Shown here one piece after another: positions 36,557-45,389 of a DNA stretch of 64,000 nt; position 1 is the first letter of the stretch, and each line of letters begins with the position of its first letter. The position numbers were made by a program, and so were the translations under genes. The notes beneath the pieces were generated by a model that saw only the letters and a list, made by a program, of their open reading frames with translations, did not search any database and was not told the origin of the DNA. The stretch is from Erythrobacter litoralis. GTDB lineage: Bacteria > Pseudomonadota > Alphaproteobacteria > Sphingomonadales > Sphingomonadaceae. The stretch lies in contig NZ_CP017057.1 in the NCBI RefSeq assembly GCF_001719165.1, positions 3,187,354 to 3,251,353 of the forward strand. The letters are read 5' to 3'.

Positions 36557-36967
36557 ATGGACAAGCCGACCGAGACAAACCGCGCACTCATCGCAAAGGC
36601 TTTCGACGGCCTCGCCGAGGGCGATCCGACCGATTTCATACCGCTGTTCGACGAAACGATCGAATGGCGGGTGATGGGTTCGAGCGCATGGTCGAAACAT
36701 GCCCAAGGCCTCGAAGCCGTGACGCGCGATCTCGTCGGCCCGCTCTTCGCGCGCTTCGCAGGGCCCTATCTGACCACCCCACAGCTGATCATCGCCGATG
36801 GTGACCATGTCGCCGTTCAGGCGAAGGGCGATGCCGTCTCGCATGAAGGCGATCGCTACGACAACGATTATTGCTTCGTCTTCACGATGCGGGACGGCAA
36901 GATCGTGAAAGTTGCAGAATACATGGACACGATCCTCGCCGACAGGGCGCTGGGCACGGGCGACTGA
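36557..36967 (+). CDS. SnoaL-like/NTF2-fold protein
   Basis: 136 residues of the cystatin-like alpha+beta cone, with KAFDGLAEGDPTDFIPLFDETIEWRVMG, the FVFTMRDGKIVKVAEYMDT end and DNDYCFVF. These are typical of the nuclear transport factor 2/ketosteroid isomerase superfamily used for isomerases, hydrolases and binding proteins. Active-site residues cannot be assigned from the family alone. It starts 23 bases after the ligase gene with GAGGGGG before the ATG, so it probably belongs to the same transcript. Confidence 0.85.
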   Translation: MDKPTETNRALIAKAFDGLAEGDPTDFIPLFDETIEWRVMGSSAWSKHAQGLEAVTRDLVGPLFARFAGPYLTTPQLIIADGDHVAVQAKGDAVSHEGDRYDNDYCFVFTMRDGKIVKVAEYMDTILADRALGTGD

Positions 36968-37000
36968 GCACGGCTTGCGGGGCGCGCCCGGTTGGCGTCG

Positions 37001-37591
37001 TCAGAACGGCGGATCGGCCTTCGCCCGTTGCGAGCGCGCCGCTTCGGTCCACCACGCAAGATCGTCGGCAAAACGCGGGAATTGCCTGTCGAGCGATTCG
37101 CCGCCCTTGCCGGTCGGGTTCGCGTCCTCGTCGAGCGTGTCGGGGACCGCGCTCACCGACAGGCCGCTGGAGATCACCACCATGCCCATCTCGCCGAGAA
37201 TGCCGCGCCATGCCAGCGCCGAGCGCACGCCCGCGGTCCGTCCGGCGGAATAGCTCGCGATGGCGGCGGGGCGCCAGAACCATTCCTCGAGGAAATGGTC
37301 GGTGAGGTTCTTGAGCCCCGGCTGCACGCTCCAATTGTATTCTCCGGTGACGAAAACGAAAGCGTCCGCGGCCTTGATCTTGCCCGCGAGCGCTTCGAGC
37401 GCGAGGGGCGCTTCGCCGGCATCGTATTCCTTGTACATCCGGTCGAGCATGGGCAGGCCAACCGCCTGCGCGTCGATCAGTTCGACATCGACCCCGCGTT
37501 CGGCGAGCCCGTTGACGATGTAGTCGGCAAGGCGGATGCCCGCGCGGTCGCGGCGATAGGATCCGTAGAAGACGAGAATGCGGTCGGCCAT
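37001..37591 (-). CDS. NADPH-dependent FMN reductase (flavodoxin-fold)
   Basis: 196 residues. MADRILVFYGSYRRDRAGIRLAD is the FMN phosphate-binding loop, and PLALEALAGKIKAADAFVFVTGEYNWSVQPGLKNLTDHF holds the TGEYNxS-like FMN ring contact typical of the NADPH_red/chromate-reductase family. It may reduce quinones, chromate or azo compounds; physiological partner is unknown. The start at 37591 is the family start; 93 upstream bases in the same frame overlap the next gene. Confidence 0.9.
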   Translation of the reverse strand: MADRILVFYGSYRRDRAGIRLADYIVNGLAERGVDVELIDAQAVGLPMLDRMYKEYDAGEAPLALEALAGKIKAADAFVFVTGEYNWSVQPGLKNLTDHFLEEWFWRPAAIASYSAGRTAGVRSALAWRGILGEMGMVVISSGLSVSAVPDTLDEDANPTGKGGESLDRQFPRFADDLAWWTEAARSQRAKADPPF

Positions 37592-37658
37592 GACTGTCCC
37601 TTTCGGTTGGAATGCCTCCCACACTCGCGCGCGAGTATCCCTGCCGGGGAACGCCGGT

Positions 37659-38189
37659 TCAAGCCGCTTCGGCTTCTCCGACATGTTCGGGGAAGAAACG
37701 CGGGCTCGCCTTCGACCAGCCGGGCGCCGTGGCGGCGGCTTCGGAAAGCGATTGCAGCAGGATCTTGCGTCGTTCGGGCTGGATCTGCGGCAGCGCCGCG
37801 GCCGCGCAGAAGGCGGACGGCAGAAATGGCCGGATTTCGGGCCCGATCAGGCGTTCATAAAGGAAACGAAAGGCGGAAAAGCTCGCGATCCGGTCCTGCG
37901 CCAGATCGAAGGCGGCGATCCGCACCAGCTTGCCGATGAAGCGCTCGATCTCCCCCGGCGCGCCGCCGGGAGGGATCATCGCACGCAGGGGCTTGAGGTC
38001 CTGATACGCGACATATTGCCGCCGGATCGCGATGCGCTCGACCTCGCTCGTGCCCCACAGGCGAAAGGCATCGCATCGGGCGAGCCCGACATCGAGGCTG
38101 CGCTTGATGAAGGCCTGCTCGCCGGGTTCGAACCCCGCGAATTCGCGCATCTCGCTGATGGCGAGGGTGGAGGTGCTGGCAAGTGTCAC
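37659..38189 (-). CDS. Hypothetical protein, unknown function
   Basis: 176 residues from a GTG at 38189 with GGGAGA upstream; an ATG at 38231 would add 14 residues. The product is soluble, with several short helices and a pattern of Arg/Phe/Leu. Segments such as LARCDAFRLWGTSEVERIAIRRQYV and FLYERLIGPEIRPFLPSAFCAAAALP do not match a family I can name. It is 67 bases from the FMN reductase start, in the same direction. Confidence 0.65.
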   Translation of the reverse strand: MTLASTSTLAISEMREFAGFEPGEQAFIKRSLDVGLARCDAFRLWGTSEVERIAIRRQYVAYQDLKPLRAMIPPGGAPGEIERFIGKLVRIAAFDLAQDRIASFSAFRFLYERLIGPEIRPFLPSAFCAAAALPQIQPERRKILLQSLSEAAATAPGWSKASPRFFPEHVGEAEAA

Positions 38190-38276
38190 GGGTTTCTGTC
38201 TCCCACGCTGGTGAGGAAGACAGTCGCGCATCGTGGTTAATTATGCGTTAGCCCTGCGGCGCGACCCTGCCGGCTG

Positions 38277-38562
38277 TCACAGGTTGACGACGTCGGCCCA
38301 GTCCGGAGGGCGCTGGGCCTGAGCTTTGAAAAAGGGGCACAGCGGCACGATGCGAAAGCCCTTGGCCCGGGCACCGCTCGGCAAGAAGCTTGCCCTAGCC
38401 GCGCCCGCGAAAAGCATCTGGCACGCCGGTATGGTCGACAATAACGAGGGTGTCCGACGCACGCGAGAAGGTCAGTTCGGCTTCCTCGCTCTCGCCTTCG
38501 GGGCGCAGGACGTAACGGCCCTTGCTGCCGGTCTCCTCGAGCGTGATGACGGGGTCGGGCAT
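38277..38562 (-). pseudogene. GNAT N-acetyltransferase (YjdJ type), broken
   Basis: The frame from an ATG at 38562 (AGGAG 9 bases upstream) gives ITLEETGSKGRYVLRPEGES, EEAELTFSRASDTLVIVDHT, GVPDAFRGRG and then a TAG at 38397-38395, inside the RGxG-x-G/A acetyl-CoA loop. After it GKLLAER continues, then the frame shifts: the C-terminal ARAKGFRIVPLCPFFKAQAQ to the stop at 38277 is in another frame, missing about four codons. Both lesions hit conserved parts, so it is a real pseudogene rather than a single reading error. Confidence 0.75.
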
Positions 38563-38592
38563 GGCAAGAGACTCCTTGGGGTCGAATTCGGG

Positions 38593-39597
38593 TCAGATCA
38601 GCCCGGCGAGCGGGCTCGACGGATCGGCATAGCGCCGCCGCCCCATGCGCCCGGCGAGATAGGCTTCGCGCCCCCCTTCGACCGCGAGCTTCATCGCGCG
38701 GGCCATGCGGATCGGATCCTTCGCCTCGGCAATGGCGGTGTTCATCAGGATGCCGTCGCAGCCCAGTTCCATGCCGACCGCCGCATCCGAAGCCGTGCCG
38801 ACGCCCGCATCGACCAGCACCGGCACGCTCGCGCCCTCGACGATCAGGCGGATCGTCACCTGGTTCTGGATGCCGAGCCCCGACCCGATCGGCGCGCCCA
38901 GCGGCATGATCGCGACCGCGCCCGCGTCTTCCAGCTGCTTCGCCGCGATCGGATCATCGACGCAATAGACCATGGGCGCGAAGCCTTCCTTCGCCAGAAC
39001 CTCGGTCGCCTTCAGCGTCTCTCGCATGTCGGGATAGAGCGTCTTTGCCTCTCCCAGCACCTCCAGCTTGACGAGATCCCAGCCGCCCGCCTCTCGCGCC
39101 AGGCGCAGCGTGCGGATCGCGTCCTCGGCGGTGAAGCAGCCCGCCGTGTTGGGCAGGTAGGTGATTTTCTTGGGGTCGATGAAATCGGTCAGCATCGGCG
39201 CCTTGGGATCGGTGACATTCACGCGCCGCACCGCGACCGTCACGATCTCGGCCCCGCTCGCCTCGACGGCGGCGGCGTTCTGTTCGAAATCCTTGTACTT
39301 GCCCGTCCCCACGATCAGGCGCGAGGTGAAGGTGCGTCCGGCCACGGACCACGTGTCCGCCGCGCCTGCACCCTGGTGGTCCCCGCCGCCTACGAAATGG
39401 ACGATTTCCAGCGTATCGCCGTCGCCCAGCGCCGCTTCGCCCAGCGTCGAGCGCGGGACGATCTCGCCGTTGCGCTCGACCGCGACCTTTTCAGGGGCGA
39501 GGTCCAGTTCGCGCACGAGATCGGCGATGGTCGCGGCGGCCGTGCGGCGCGGCTCGCCATTGAGGGTGATGGTCTTGGAAAGGGTCGTCTCGGTCAT
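38593..39597 (-). CDS. thiG: ThiS-ThiG fusion: sulfur carrier plus thiazole synthase
   Basis: 334 residues. The first 70 are ThiS-like ([34 protein letters not shown]), the rest ThiG, which makes the thiazole phosphate of thiamine. ThiG motifs are [41 protein letters not shown] with the Schiff-base Lys, and [22 protein letters not shown]. The Gly-Gly that normally ends ThiS is present at about residues 69-71 but is followed by a linker instead of the C-terminus. Other thi genes are not next to it. Confidence 0.92.
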   Translation of the reverse strand: MTETTLSKTITLNGEPRRTAAATIADLVRELDLAPEKVAVERNGEIVPRSTLGEAALGDGDTLEIVHFVGGGDHQGAGAADTWSVAGRTFTSRLIVGTGKYKDFEQNAAAVEASGAEIVTVAVRRVNVTDPKAPMLTDFIDPKKITYLPNTAGCFTAEDAIRTLRLAREAGGWDLVKLEVLGEAKTLYPDMRETLKATEVLAKEGFAPMVYCVDDPIAAKQLEDAGAVAIMPLGAPIGSGLGIQNQVTIRLIVEGASVPVLVDAGVGTASDAAVGMELGCDGILMNTAIAEAKDPIRMARAMKLAVEGGREAYLAGRMGRRRYADPSSPLAGLI

Positions 39598-39660
39598 GGC
39601 TGCCGAGATAGGCGAGATGGAGCCAAGCGCAACTGCGCTTTTGCCGGTTGGCGGAGCGCT

Positions 39661-40059
39661 TCAGCGCGCGGCGCGCAGGTTAATGACGTGGCCCGCCGAA
39701 ACCAGCGTGACGCCGATCAGGGTGAGCACGATCTCGTCCTGACCATGCGGCACGGCAAGCGCGCCGCCCATGAAGGAAAGGCCCGTCATCGCGGTGACGA
39801 AGGGTGCGGCGCGGCGATGACGGATCGCGCCCCAGCCGATCGCGACCGCCGCGACCACCAGCGCAAGCACGAGCCCGACCCGGTGAATCGCCGGTTCGAG
39901 CAGGAAATGCCCGCCGATCCCCAGCGCCGAGACAATCATCAGCGTCGCGATGCAATGCACCATGCAAAGCCCGGCCAGTCCGATCCCGAACTGGTCGAGC
40001 CGGCGGCGGAGCGTCGAACGGGGAGAAACCCGAGTCGCGGAGGATGCATTGCGTGTCAT
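39661..40059 (-). CDS. MerC-domain membrane protein
   Basis: 132 residues with four hydrophobic segments. GLAGLCMVHCIATLMI holds the Cys pair diagnostic of MerC proteins, which move mercury or other thiol-binding metals. No merA, merR or other mer gene is nearby, so a general metal role is likely. The start at 40059 is the first ATG with a normal-sized N-terminus; the frame is open further upstream into the ctaA leader. Confidence 0.85.
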   Translation of the reverse strand: MTRNASSATRVSPRSTLRRRLDQFGIGLAGLCMVHCIATLMIVSALGIGGHFLLEPAIHRVGLVLALVVAAVAIGWGAIRHRRAAPFVTAMTGLSFMGGALAVPHGQDEIVLTLIGVTLVSAGHVINLRAAR

Positions 40060-40087
40060 TTGGTCGGGCGTGCAGATATGTGACAGG

Positions 40088-40097
40088 GTAACATTAC
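40088..40097. promoter_or_regulatory. Short dyad in the merC-ctaA intergenic region
   Basis: GTAACATTAC has 4-base arms GTAA/TTAC and lies 28 bases upstream of the merC start, in the 134-base divergent gap. It recalls the A/T-rich centre of Fur-family (for example Zur) sites but is too short to assign. Confidence 0.25.
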
Positions 40098-40193
40098 GCA
40101 AGGGTTTAGGTTCCCCTTTGCGGGCCGCGCACCAGGCCTTGCGGCAAACGGTCTTGCACATTGCGCCGCCGCGGCACATCTACGCGCGCGATC

Positions 40194-41282
40194 ATGGCGA
40201 CGCTTGCATCTTCTCCCGAACTCGCTCGAACGGCGCCGCAAACCGGCGCCCGCCCGGCCGCCATCGCGCGCTGGCTGCAGGCGACGGCCTTCCTCGTCGT
40301 GTGCATCGTGGTCGTTGGGGGAATCACCCGACTGACCGAAAGCGGGCTGTCGATCACCGAATGGAACGTCGCCTCGGGCGTTCTGCCACCGCTGACCGAA
40401 GCGCAATGGGAGGCGGAATTCGCGAAATATCGCGCCACCCCCGAATACCGACTGGAGGCCAGCCTCGGCGGAATGAGCCTTGGCGATTTCAAGTTCATCT
40501 TCTTCTGGGAATGGTTCCACCGCCTGCTCGCGCGAGCGGTCGGTGCGGTCTATGCGCTGGGACTGGCGTGGTTCTGGATTAGGGGCGCGATCCCGCAGGG
40601 GTTCAAGCCGCGCCTCGTCGGGCTGCTCGCACTGGGCGGGCTTCAGGGGCTGTTCGGCTGGCTGATGGTGCAGTCGGGGCTGACCGGCGACATGACCGAT
40701 GTGAGCCATTTCCGCCTGTCGCTCCACCTCCTGACCGCGCTCGCGCTGCTGGCGGGGCTGGTGTGGACCGCGCTCGACATGCGGCGGCTGGCGCGCGATC
40801 CCGCCGAACGGCCCGCGCCGCTGACGAAAGGTTCGGCGCTCGTCGCCCTGGTGCTGTTCGTGCAATTGCTGCTCGGCGCGTGGGTGGCGGGGCTCAATGC
40901 CGGTCATGCGGCCTATGACTGGCCGCACATGAACGGTCGGCTTGTGCCCGCATTCGACTGGTCGTCGGGCGTGCTGTGGACGCTCACTCACGATCCCTAT
41001 CTCCTCCAATGGCTGCACCGCTGGTGGGCCTGGGTCGCGGTCGCCGCTCTGGTGTGGCTCGCGCGGCGGGTGCGCAGGGCCGACCGCCGCGCTTCGATCG
41101 CGGTGCATGCGGCGTTCGGGACGATGGTGCTGCTGGGCATCGCGACGGTGATGACCGAAGTTTCTCTCTGGGTCGCCTCGGCGCACCAGCTCGTCGGCGC
41201 GCTGACGGTCGCCGCGACCGTGTGGGCGATACATGCCGACGGGATCGCGCGGCGGCAGGCCCGGCTCCCCGCGACGAAATGA
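40194..41282 (+). CDS. ctaA: Heme A synthase
   Basis: 362 residues. The protein oxidises heme O to heme A for cytochrome oxidase. Eight hydrophobic segments are visible in two four-helix bundles, with the haem-ligand histidines in FFWEWFHRLLAR, SHFRLSLHLLTA, LQWLHRWWAW and ASAHQLVGALTV. VVVGGITRLTESGLSITEW near the N-terminus is a strong family mark. CtaB and the oxidase genes are not in the window. The stop overlaps the cutA start. Confidence 0.95.
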   Translation: MATLASSPELARTAPQTGARPAAIARWLQATAFLVVCIVVVGGITRLTESGLSITEWNVASGVLPPLTEAQWEAEFAKYRATPEYRLEASLGGMSLGDFKFIFFWEWFHRLLARAVGAVYALGLAWFWIRGAIPQGFKPRLVGLLALGGLQGLFGWLMVQSGLTGDMTDVSHFRLSLHLLTALALLAGLVWTALDMRRLARDPAERPAPLTKGSALVALVLFVQLLLGAWVAGLNAGHAAYDWPHMNGRLVPAFDWSSGVLWTLTHDPYLLQWLHRWWAWVAVAALVWLARRVRRADRRASIAVHAAFGTMVLLGIATVMTEVSLWVASAHQLVGALTVAATVWAIHADGIARRQARLPATK

Positions 41283-41599
41283 CCGCCGCGCTCGCCTATG
41301 CCCCGTTCCCCGACCGCGACAGCGCGCGCGAGATCGCGGGGACCCTGCTGGCCGAAAGGCTGATCGCCTGCGCCAACATTCTCGCACCCGTCGAATCCGT
41401 ATTCGAATGGGACGGCCGCCGCACAAGCGAGGAAGAGGTCGGCGCGCTGTTCAAGACCACCTCCGCCGCGCTCGCTGCGCTGATCGAGCGTTTGGGCGAA
41501 CTCCACCCCTATGATACACCCGCCATCATCGGGTGGCATTGCGATGCAGGTCATCCGGCGACGCTGGAGTGGCTGGGCGCGACTGTCGCCTACGCCTGA
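41279..41599 (+). CDS. cutA: CutA-family divalent-cation tolerance protein
   Basis: 106 residues. CutA proteins are PII-like trimers linked to copper tolerance, although their mechanism is not settled. FPDRDSAREIAGTLLAERLIACANILAPVESVFEWDGR and ELHPYDTPAIIGW are the family segments, including the conserved Cys in IACAN. The ATG shares bases with the ctaA stop (ATGA), so the two are coupled. Confidence 0.93.
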   Translation: MTAALAYAPFPDRDSAREIAGTLLAERLIACANILAPVESVFEWDGRRTSEEEVGALFKTTSAALAALIERLGELHPYDTPAIIGWHCDAGHPATLEWLGATVAYA

Positions 41600-41636
41600 A
41601 CTTCCGCGCTGGACGAGAGGGGCGTTAGACGGGGGC

Positions 41637-42371
41637 ATGACAAGGACCGGTCGGCGCGAAATGCTGCGAGGCGGGCTGGCCGCGTTCTGCGGGCTGAGCG
41701 GCCTCGCGTTTGCCGCCCCGCACTTGTTCGCGGCGGACGGCGAGCTTGCCATTCCCGATCGCCCGATGCGCCTCACCCGCGGGATCGAACGCGACCTTGC
41801 GGGCGAAGCGCGGCTGGCCGTGACGCGCCTGTGGGAGGTGCGATTCGTCCGGAGCGGCCCGGGTGTCGCGGTGACCGGGCGCCAGCTTTCGGCCAGGGTC
41901 GATGCGCCTGAAAGCCTTTCCGCCATCGCCGCGATCAAGGAAGAGCTCTCAACCGCGGGAATCTGGCCGATTCTGCTGTCCGAACAGGGGATGAGCGTCA
42001 CCTCGGGTGAGACATTCCAGCAGCAGGATCCCGCCGCCGCCACGCGCGAAGCCGAGCGCCTGATCGCCGAGAAGGGCCTGCCTGTTCGCGACGCCGCGCG
42101 GTACCGTGCGTTCCTCGCCGAACTTCAGCTGGCCGATGGGGCGCTGCTCGACCAATTGCCGGGCGACCTTTTCTTCCCCCGCGGAGAGCCGGTCAGGCGC
42201 AGCGAACGGGTGGAACTCCCCGGCGGCGTCGAGGGGCGGTTCGAGGTGGTTTATCTGGCCCCGCGCGCACCGGGCTGCGCATGGCTGGGCGAAGCGGTGC
42301 GGGAAATCGTCACGCGGGTCGGCGAAGACGAACGGCGCGCCCGTGAAAGCTGGCGAATGGTGCCCGCCTGA
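41637..42371 (+). CDS. Hypothetical Tat-type exported protein
   Basis: 244 residues. The N-terminus [27 protein letters not shown] has a twin-arginine-like pair followed by a hydrophobic segment. The mature part has mixed strands, [18 protein letters not shown] and [22 protein letters not shown] segments, but I do not recognise a family. It begins 37 bases after cutA. Function is unknown. Confidence 0.75.
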   Translation: MTRTGRREMLRGGLAAFCGLSGLAFAAPHLFAADGELAIPDRPMRLTRGIERDLAGEARLAVTRLWEVRFVRSGPGVAVTGRQLSARVDAPESLSAIAAIKEELSTAGIWPILLSEQGMSVTSGETFQQQDPAAATREAERLIAEKGLPVRDAARYRAFLAELQLADGALLDQLPGDLFFPRGEPVRRSERVELPGGVEGRFEVVYLAPRAPGCAWLGEAVREIVTRVGEDERRARESWRMVPA

Positions 42372-42542
42372 ATCCCGCCTCTGAGACCCACTCCGAGGCC
42401 TGCGGTATCATTTTACCTCCGCCGGAAGGCCCGGTTTCGCTTGACGTGAAGGGGGCAAAGCGACAAATGCGCGCTTGCTCGTCGCTTGGCAGGGGATCGG
42501 CCCGGATCGATTCGAACGGACCTCACCCGGCGCCAGCGGCAC

Positions 42543-42575
42543 CACACCGGAAAATACAATCACACCGGAAAATAC
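42543..42575 (+). repeat. Direct repeat in the rplM leader
   Basis: CACACCGGAAAATAC occurs twice, at 42543-42557 and 42561-42575, with an 18-base period, ending 14 bases before the rplM ATG. It may be a duplicated translational element or a binding site for ribosomal-protein autoregulation; the sequence does not tell which. A TTGACG at 42441-42446 could be the promoter -35, but no convincing -10 follows. Confidence 0.55.
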
Positions 42576-42589
42576 CAAGGACAACAGCC

Positions 42590-43069
42590 ATGAAGGCGCT
42601 CAGCAAGCAGACCCGGTCGATCAAACCGGCCGAGGTCGAAAAGAACTGGCACCTGATCGACGCCGAGGACCTCGTCGTGGGCCGCCTCGCCTCGATCATC
42701 GCCAAGATCCTGCGCGGCAAGAACAAGCCGAGCTTCACTCCGCACGTCGATTGCGGCGATCACGTGGTCGTCATCAATGTCGACAAGGTGAAGTTCACCG
42801 GCCGCAAGACGCAGGACAAGCGGTACTACAAGCACACCGGCTATCCCGGCGGCATCAAGGAAACGAGCCCGGCCAAGGTGCTCGAAGGCCGTTTCCCGGA
42901 GCGCGTGCTTGAAAAGGCGGTCGAACGCATGATCCCGCGCGGCCCCCTCGGCCGCCAGCAGATGAAGGCGCTGCATCTCTATGCCGGCACCGAGCATCCC
43001 CATGCCGGGCAGAACCCGCAGGTGCTCGACGTCGCTTCCATGAACCGCAAGAACAAGGTCACCGGATAA
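42590..43069 (+). CDS. rplM: 50S ribosomal protein L13
   Basis: 159 residues. L13 binds 23S rRNA early in assembly. [29 protein letters not shown] and [22 protein letters not shown] are diagnostic, with [20 protein letters not shown] near the end. The start at 42590 is the usual one; the frame upstream is only an open leader. The stop overlaps the rpsI start by 1 base (TAATG). Confidence 0.97.
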   Translation: MKALSKQTRSIKPAEVEKNWHLIDAEDLVVGRLASIIAKILRGKNKPSFTPHVDCGDHVVVINVDKVKFTGRKTQDKRYYKHTGYPGGIKETSPAKVLEGRFPERVLEKAVERMIPRGPLGRQQMKALHLYAGTEHPHAGQNPQVLDVASMNRKNKVTG

Positions 43070-43611
43070 TGGCTCAGGAAGAATCGGGCTCGAAGAACAC
43101 CGTCTCCGACCTGTCGGAGATCAAGGACATCGCGGGCGACGCGCCCGAAGGCGATGCCGCCGAGATCGCCCAGAACGGGTCGGTCCAGCCGGCCGCGCCG
43201 CTGCGCGAACAGGAACTTGACGCGCAGGGCCGGGCCTATGCCACCGGACGCCGCAAGGACGCGGTCGCCCGCGTCTGGGTCAAGCCGGGCACCGGCAAGG
43301 TCACCGTCAACGGCAAGGACCAGGAAGCGTACTTCGCGCGTCCGACGCTGCGCCTCATCATCAACCAGCCTTTCGCGATCACCGACCGCGACGGCCAGTA
43401 CGACGTCGTCGCCACCGTGCGCGGCGGCGGTCTTTCGGGCCAGGCCGGTGCGGTGAAGCACGGCATCAGCCAGGCGCTGACCAAGTACGAGCCGGCGCTG
43501 CGCGCCATCGTCAAGTCGGCCGGCTTCCTCACCCGCGACAGCCGCGTGGTCGAGCGCAAGAAGTACGGCAAGGCCAAGGCGCGCCGAAGCTTCCAGTTCT
43601 CGAAGCGCTGA
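43069..43611 (+). CDS. rpsI: 30S ribosomal protein S9 with acidic N-terminal extension
   Basis: 180 residues. The S9 core is [29 protein letters not shown] to the C-terminal RRSFQFSKR that reaches the ribosomal P site. Typical S9 is about 130 residues, so the first 50 (acidic, with [20 protein letters not shown]) are extra. Such extensions are known in sphingomonads. rplM and rpsI form the usual pair, closed by a terminator at 43637. Confidence 0.96.
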   Translation: MAQEESGSKNTVSDLSEIKDIAGDAPEGDAAEIAQNGSVQPAAPLREQELDAQGRAYATGRRKDAVARVWVKPGTGKVTVNGKDQEAYFARPTLRLIINQPFAITDRDGQYDVVATVRGGGLSGQAGAVKHGISQALTKYEPALRAIVKSAGFLTRDSRVVERKKYGKAKARRSFQFSKR

Positions 43612-43636
43612 TCCGCTGCTCAAGGATCGTCATGCG

Positions 43637-43673
43637 AAAGGGCGGCTTCCCGGTGGGGAGCCGCCCTTTCCCG
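43637..43673 (+). terminator. Rho-independent terminator after rpsI
   Basis: An 11-base stem, AAAGGGCGGCT (43637-43647) with AGCCGCCCTTT (43659-43669), an 11-base loop, then CCCGTTTT. It lies 26 bases after the rpsI stop. Confidence 0.88.
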
Positions 43674-43692
43674 TTTTCGGGATCCGGAACGT

Positions 43693-43890
43693 TCAGCGCT
43701 GGAGCAGTATGAGTCCCCAGGCGAGCCCGCTGCCCGAAAAGAAGAGCGGCCACGACCAGAACATGCGGTAGCCGCCCAGTTGGACCGCTTCGACCGCAAG
43801 CCGGCCGCCGGTGGAGCCCTGCGAGCCGATGACAAGCGCCAAGCATCCCGTGATGATTGCGCCAAAGACCACTGCCTTCAACATGACCAT
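43693..43890 (-). CDS. Small two-helix membrane protein
   Basis: 65 residues. Two hydrophobic segments (about 4-22 and 43-62) are joined by a short Gly-rich loop (GSQGSTGGRL). The start at 43890 has GGGGGA upstream in the minus direction; Met3 is the alternative. The family is unknown. Its terminator may be the rpsI hairpin read from the other side. Confidence 0.65.
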   Translation of the reverse strand: MVMLKAVVFGAIITGCLALVIGSQGSTGGRLAVEAVQLGGYRMFWSWPLFFSGSGLAWGLILLQR

Positions 43891-44044
43891 CGTCCCCCCG
43901 CGATATGAACGGGTATCGGTTGCACATCCAGGCGGCGATGGACTCGCGGGCGAGAACCCGCAGCATCACCGCCGACTTTCCGAATTTGCCCAAGAATTCC
44001 TTAACGCAGGTCTGACGGGAAAGGTTAAGGGCCGTCCGGAGCCG

Positions 44045-44824
44045 TCACCCGGCGAACGCTCCACTGCATTCGGCATCGGCGGAACCGGCGAGCACGCGCA
44101 GCTCGCTCTCGATCCGTCCGCCGCGCTCGCATCGCAGCACGCGCCAGGAGGGCGGCGCCCCGTCGCGCAGGCGGGTCGAAAGCGTGCCGGCGCCGATCAT
44201 GCGCATCGGCCTTCCGGCGCGCTCGCGGACTTCGTCAAAAGGCACGTGGACATGGCCCGACATCACGGCATGCGCCCCCGCCCGGGCAAGCGCGGCAAAG
44301 GCCGCATCCCCTCCGATCGTCGGATTGGGCCCCCTGTCGCGGGGACCGAGCAGCGGGTGATGCGCGGTCACGATGACGGTGCGCGGATCGCCTTCCAGTT
44401 CGGCCAGCGCCGCCAGTGTCTCGGCCAGCGCCCGGCGGGTCACCACCCCGTCGGACCATGGAAAACGCCGCTGCGCGCGGACAGTCGTATTGAGCGGGAC
44501 GAGCACGACATCGCTCGAAGCGAACGGTTTGCCCAGCGCGGCACGCAGACGGTGATAGCGCCGCAACGGATCGGTGAAACGCTCCCACAGGTTGTAATAG
44601 GGCATGTCGTGATTGCCCGGATCGACGAGAACCGGAAGGTCGAACGAGGCGAACCAGCGCGCGGCGGCTTCGTATTCTCGGTGCTTGGCGCGCTGGGTGA
44701 GGTCCCCGGTGCAGACCAGCGCGTCCGGATGCTCACGCGCGACAGCCTCCTCCACCGCGGCGAGCGCGGCTCGGTTCTCGGCCCCGAAATGGATGTCGCT
44801 GACATGGAAGAGCGTCGTCGTCAT
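44045..44824 (-). CDS. Calcineurin-like metallophosphoesterase
   Basis: 259 residues. Metal-binding motifs are FHVSDIHFG (D and H), VCTGDLTQ, DPGNHDMP and TAHHPLL plus SGHVHVPF near the end. This full set marks an active binuclear metallophosphoesterase of the Icc/CpdA-like type, possibly cleaving cyclic nucleotides or related phosphodiesters. Substrate is not known. It lies downstream of a small membrane-protein gene on the same strand. Confidence 0.9.
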   Translation of the reverse strand: MTTTLFHVSDIHFGAENRAALAAVEEAVAREHPDALVCTGDLTQRAKHREYEAAARWFASFDLPVLVDPGNHDMPYYNLWERFTDPLRRYHRLRAALGKPFASSDVVLVPLNTTVRAQRRFPWSDGVVTRRALAETLAALAELEGDPRTVIVTAHHPLLGPRDRGPNPTIGGDAAFAALARAGAHAVMSGHVHVPFDEVRERAGRPMRMIGAGTLSTRLRDGAPPSWRVLRCERGGRIESELRVLAGSADAECSGAFAG

Positions 44825-44876
44825 GGCTTCCCCATCATGGCCGCTGCGGCAGGCGCGATGCAACCGGCCTGGACCC

Positions 44877-45149
44877 TCACACCCGGCCGGTCAGGATCAG
44901 CCACGCGGCAAGGCCATTGAGGGCGCTGTAGGCGCCATAGGCCCAGGCGAGCGCAGGCCAGCCATTCGCCGTCAGCAGCATCGCCACGAGCAGGACCGTG
45001 AATTCGGCGACAAGGGTGAGCCTCCGCCCGAGCCAGCCGACCTGGCGCGGGATCTGCCCGATCAGCGGGTGCCCGCTTTCGAGCACTGCGCGATGGAGCG
45101 CGAAATTGCCGATTCCGAGGCAGAAGATGACGAGGATGCCGAACCACAT
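44877..45149 (-). CDS. Small three-helix membrane protein
   Basis: 90 residues with three hydrophobic segments (about 3-17, 45-60 and 68-86) linked by a basic loop (GQIPRQVGWLGRRL). It resembles small hypothetical membrane proteins in Erythrobacteraceae. It lies 53 bases upstream of the phosphoesterase gene on the same strand, so may be coexpressed. Function is unknown. The gap to urcA (45150-45389) is without a supported gene. Confidence 0.7.
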   Translation of the reverse strand: MWFGILVIFCLGIGNFALHRAVLESGHPLIGQIPRQVGWLGRRLTLVAEFTVLLVAMLLTANGWPALAWAYGAYSALNGLAAWLILTGRV

Positions 45150-45389
45150 GGGCCGCTTATGGCGCAGACGCCGGTCGGCTGGAAAGTGCCATTTGTCGTG
45201 GCCGCCGCAGCATTGGTCGGGGGCAAAGGCCTTCCATCGACGATTACGGGCGTTTTCGTCGAGACGCGATGGAGCGACTCGGCGCGCTGCCTTACCACCC
45301 TAAGACAGCAGGGCACGGCGAACCCCGAAGGCTCCAGCCCCAAGGAGCTCCCCCAACCCCCGGCCGGCCCTGCCATGAGGAGAATTGCC

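Noticed and set aside
38124..38135. GGGTTCGAACCC, resembling the T-arm of a tRNA
   Set aside because: It lies inside the hypothetical gene at 37659-38189. There is no acceptor stem, D-arm or anticodon arm at suitable distance on either strand.
38326..40083. Open frame of about 585 codons on the plus strand opposite thiSG and merC
   Set aside because: Its translation is His/Arg/Asp-rich low complexity, typical of antisense frames here; it covers the GNAT remnant, thiSG and merC.
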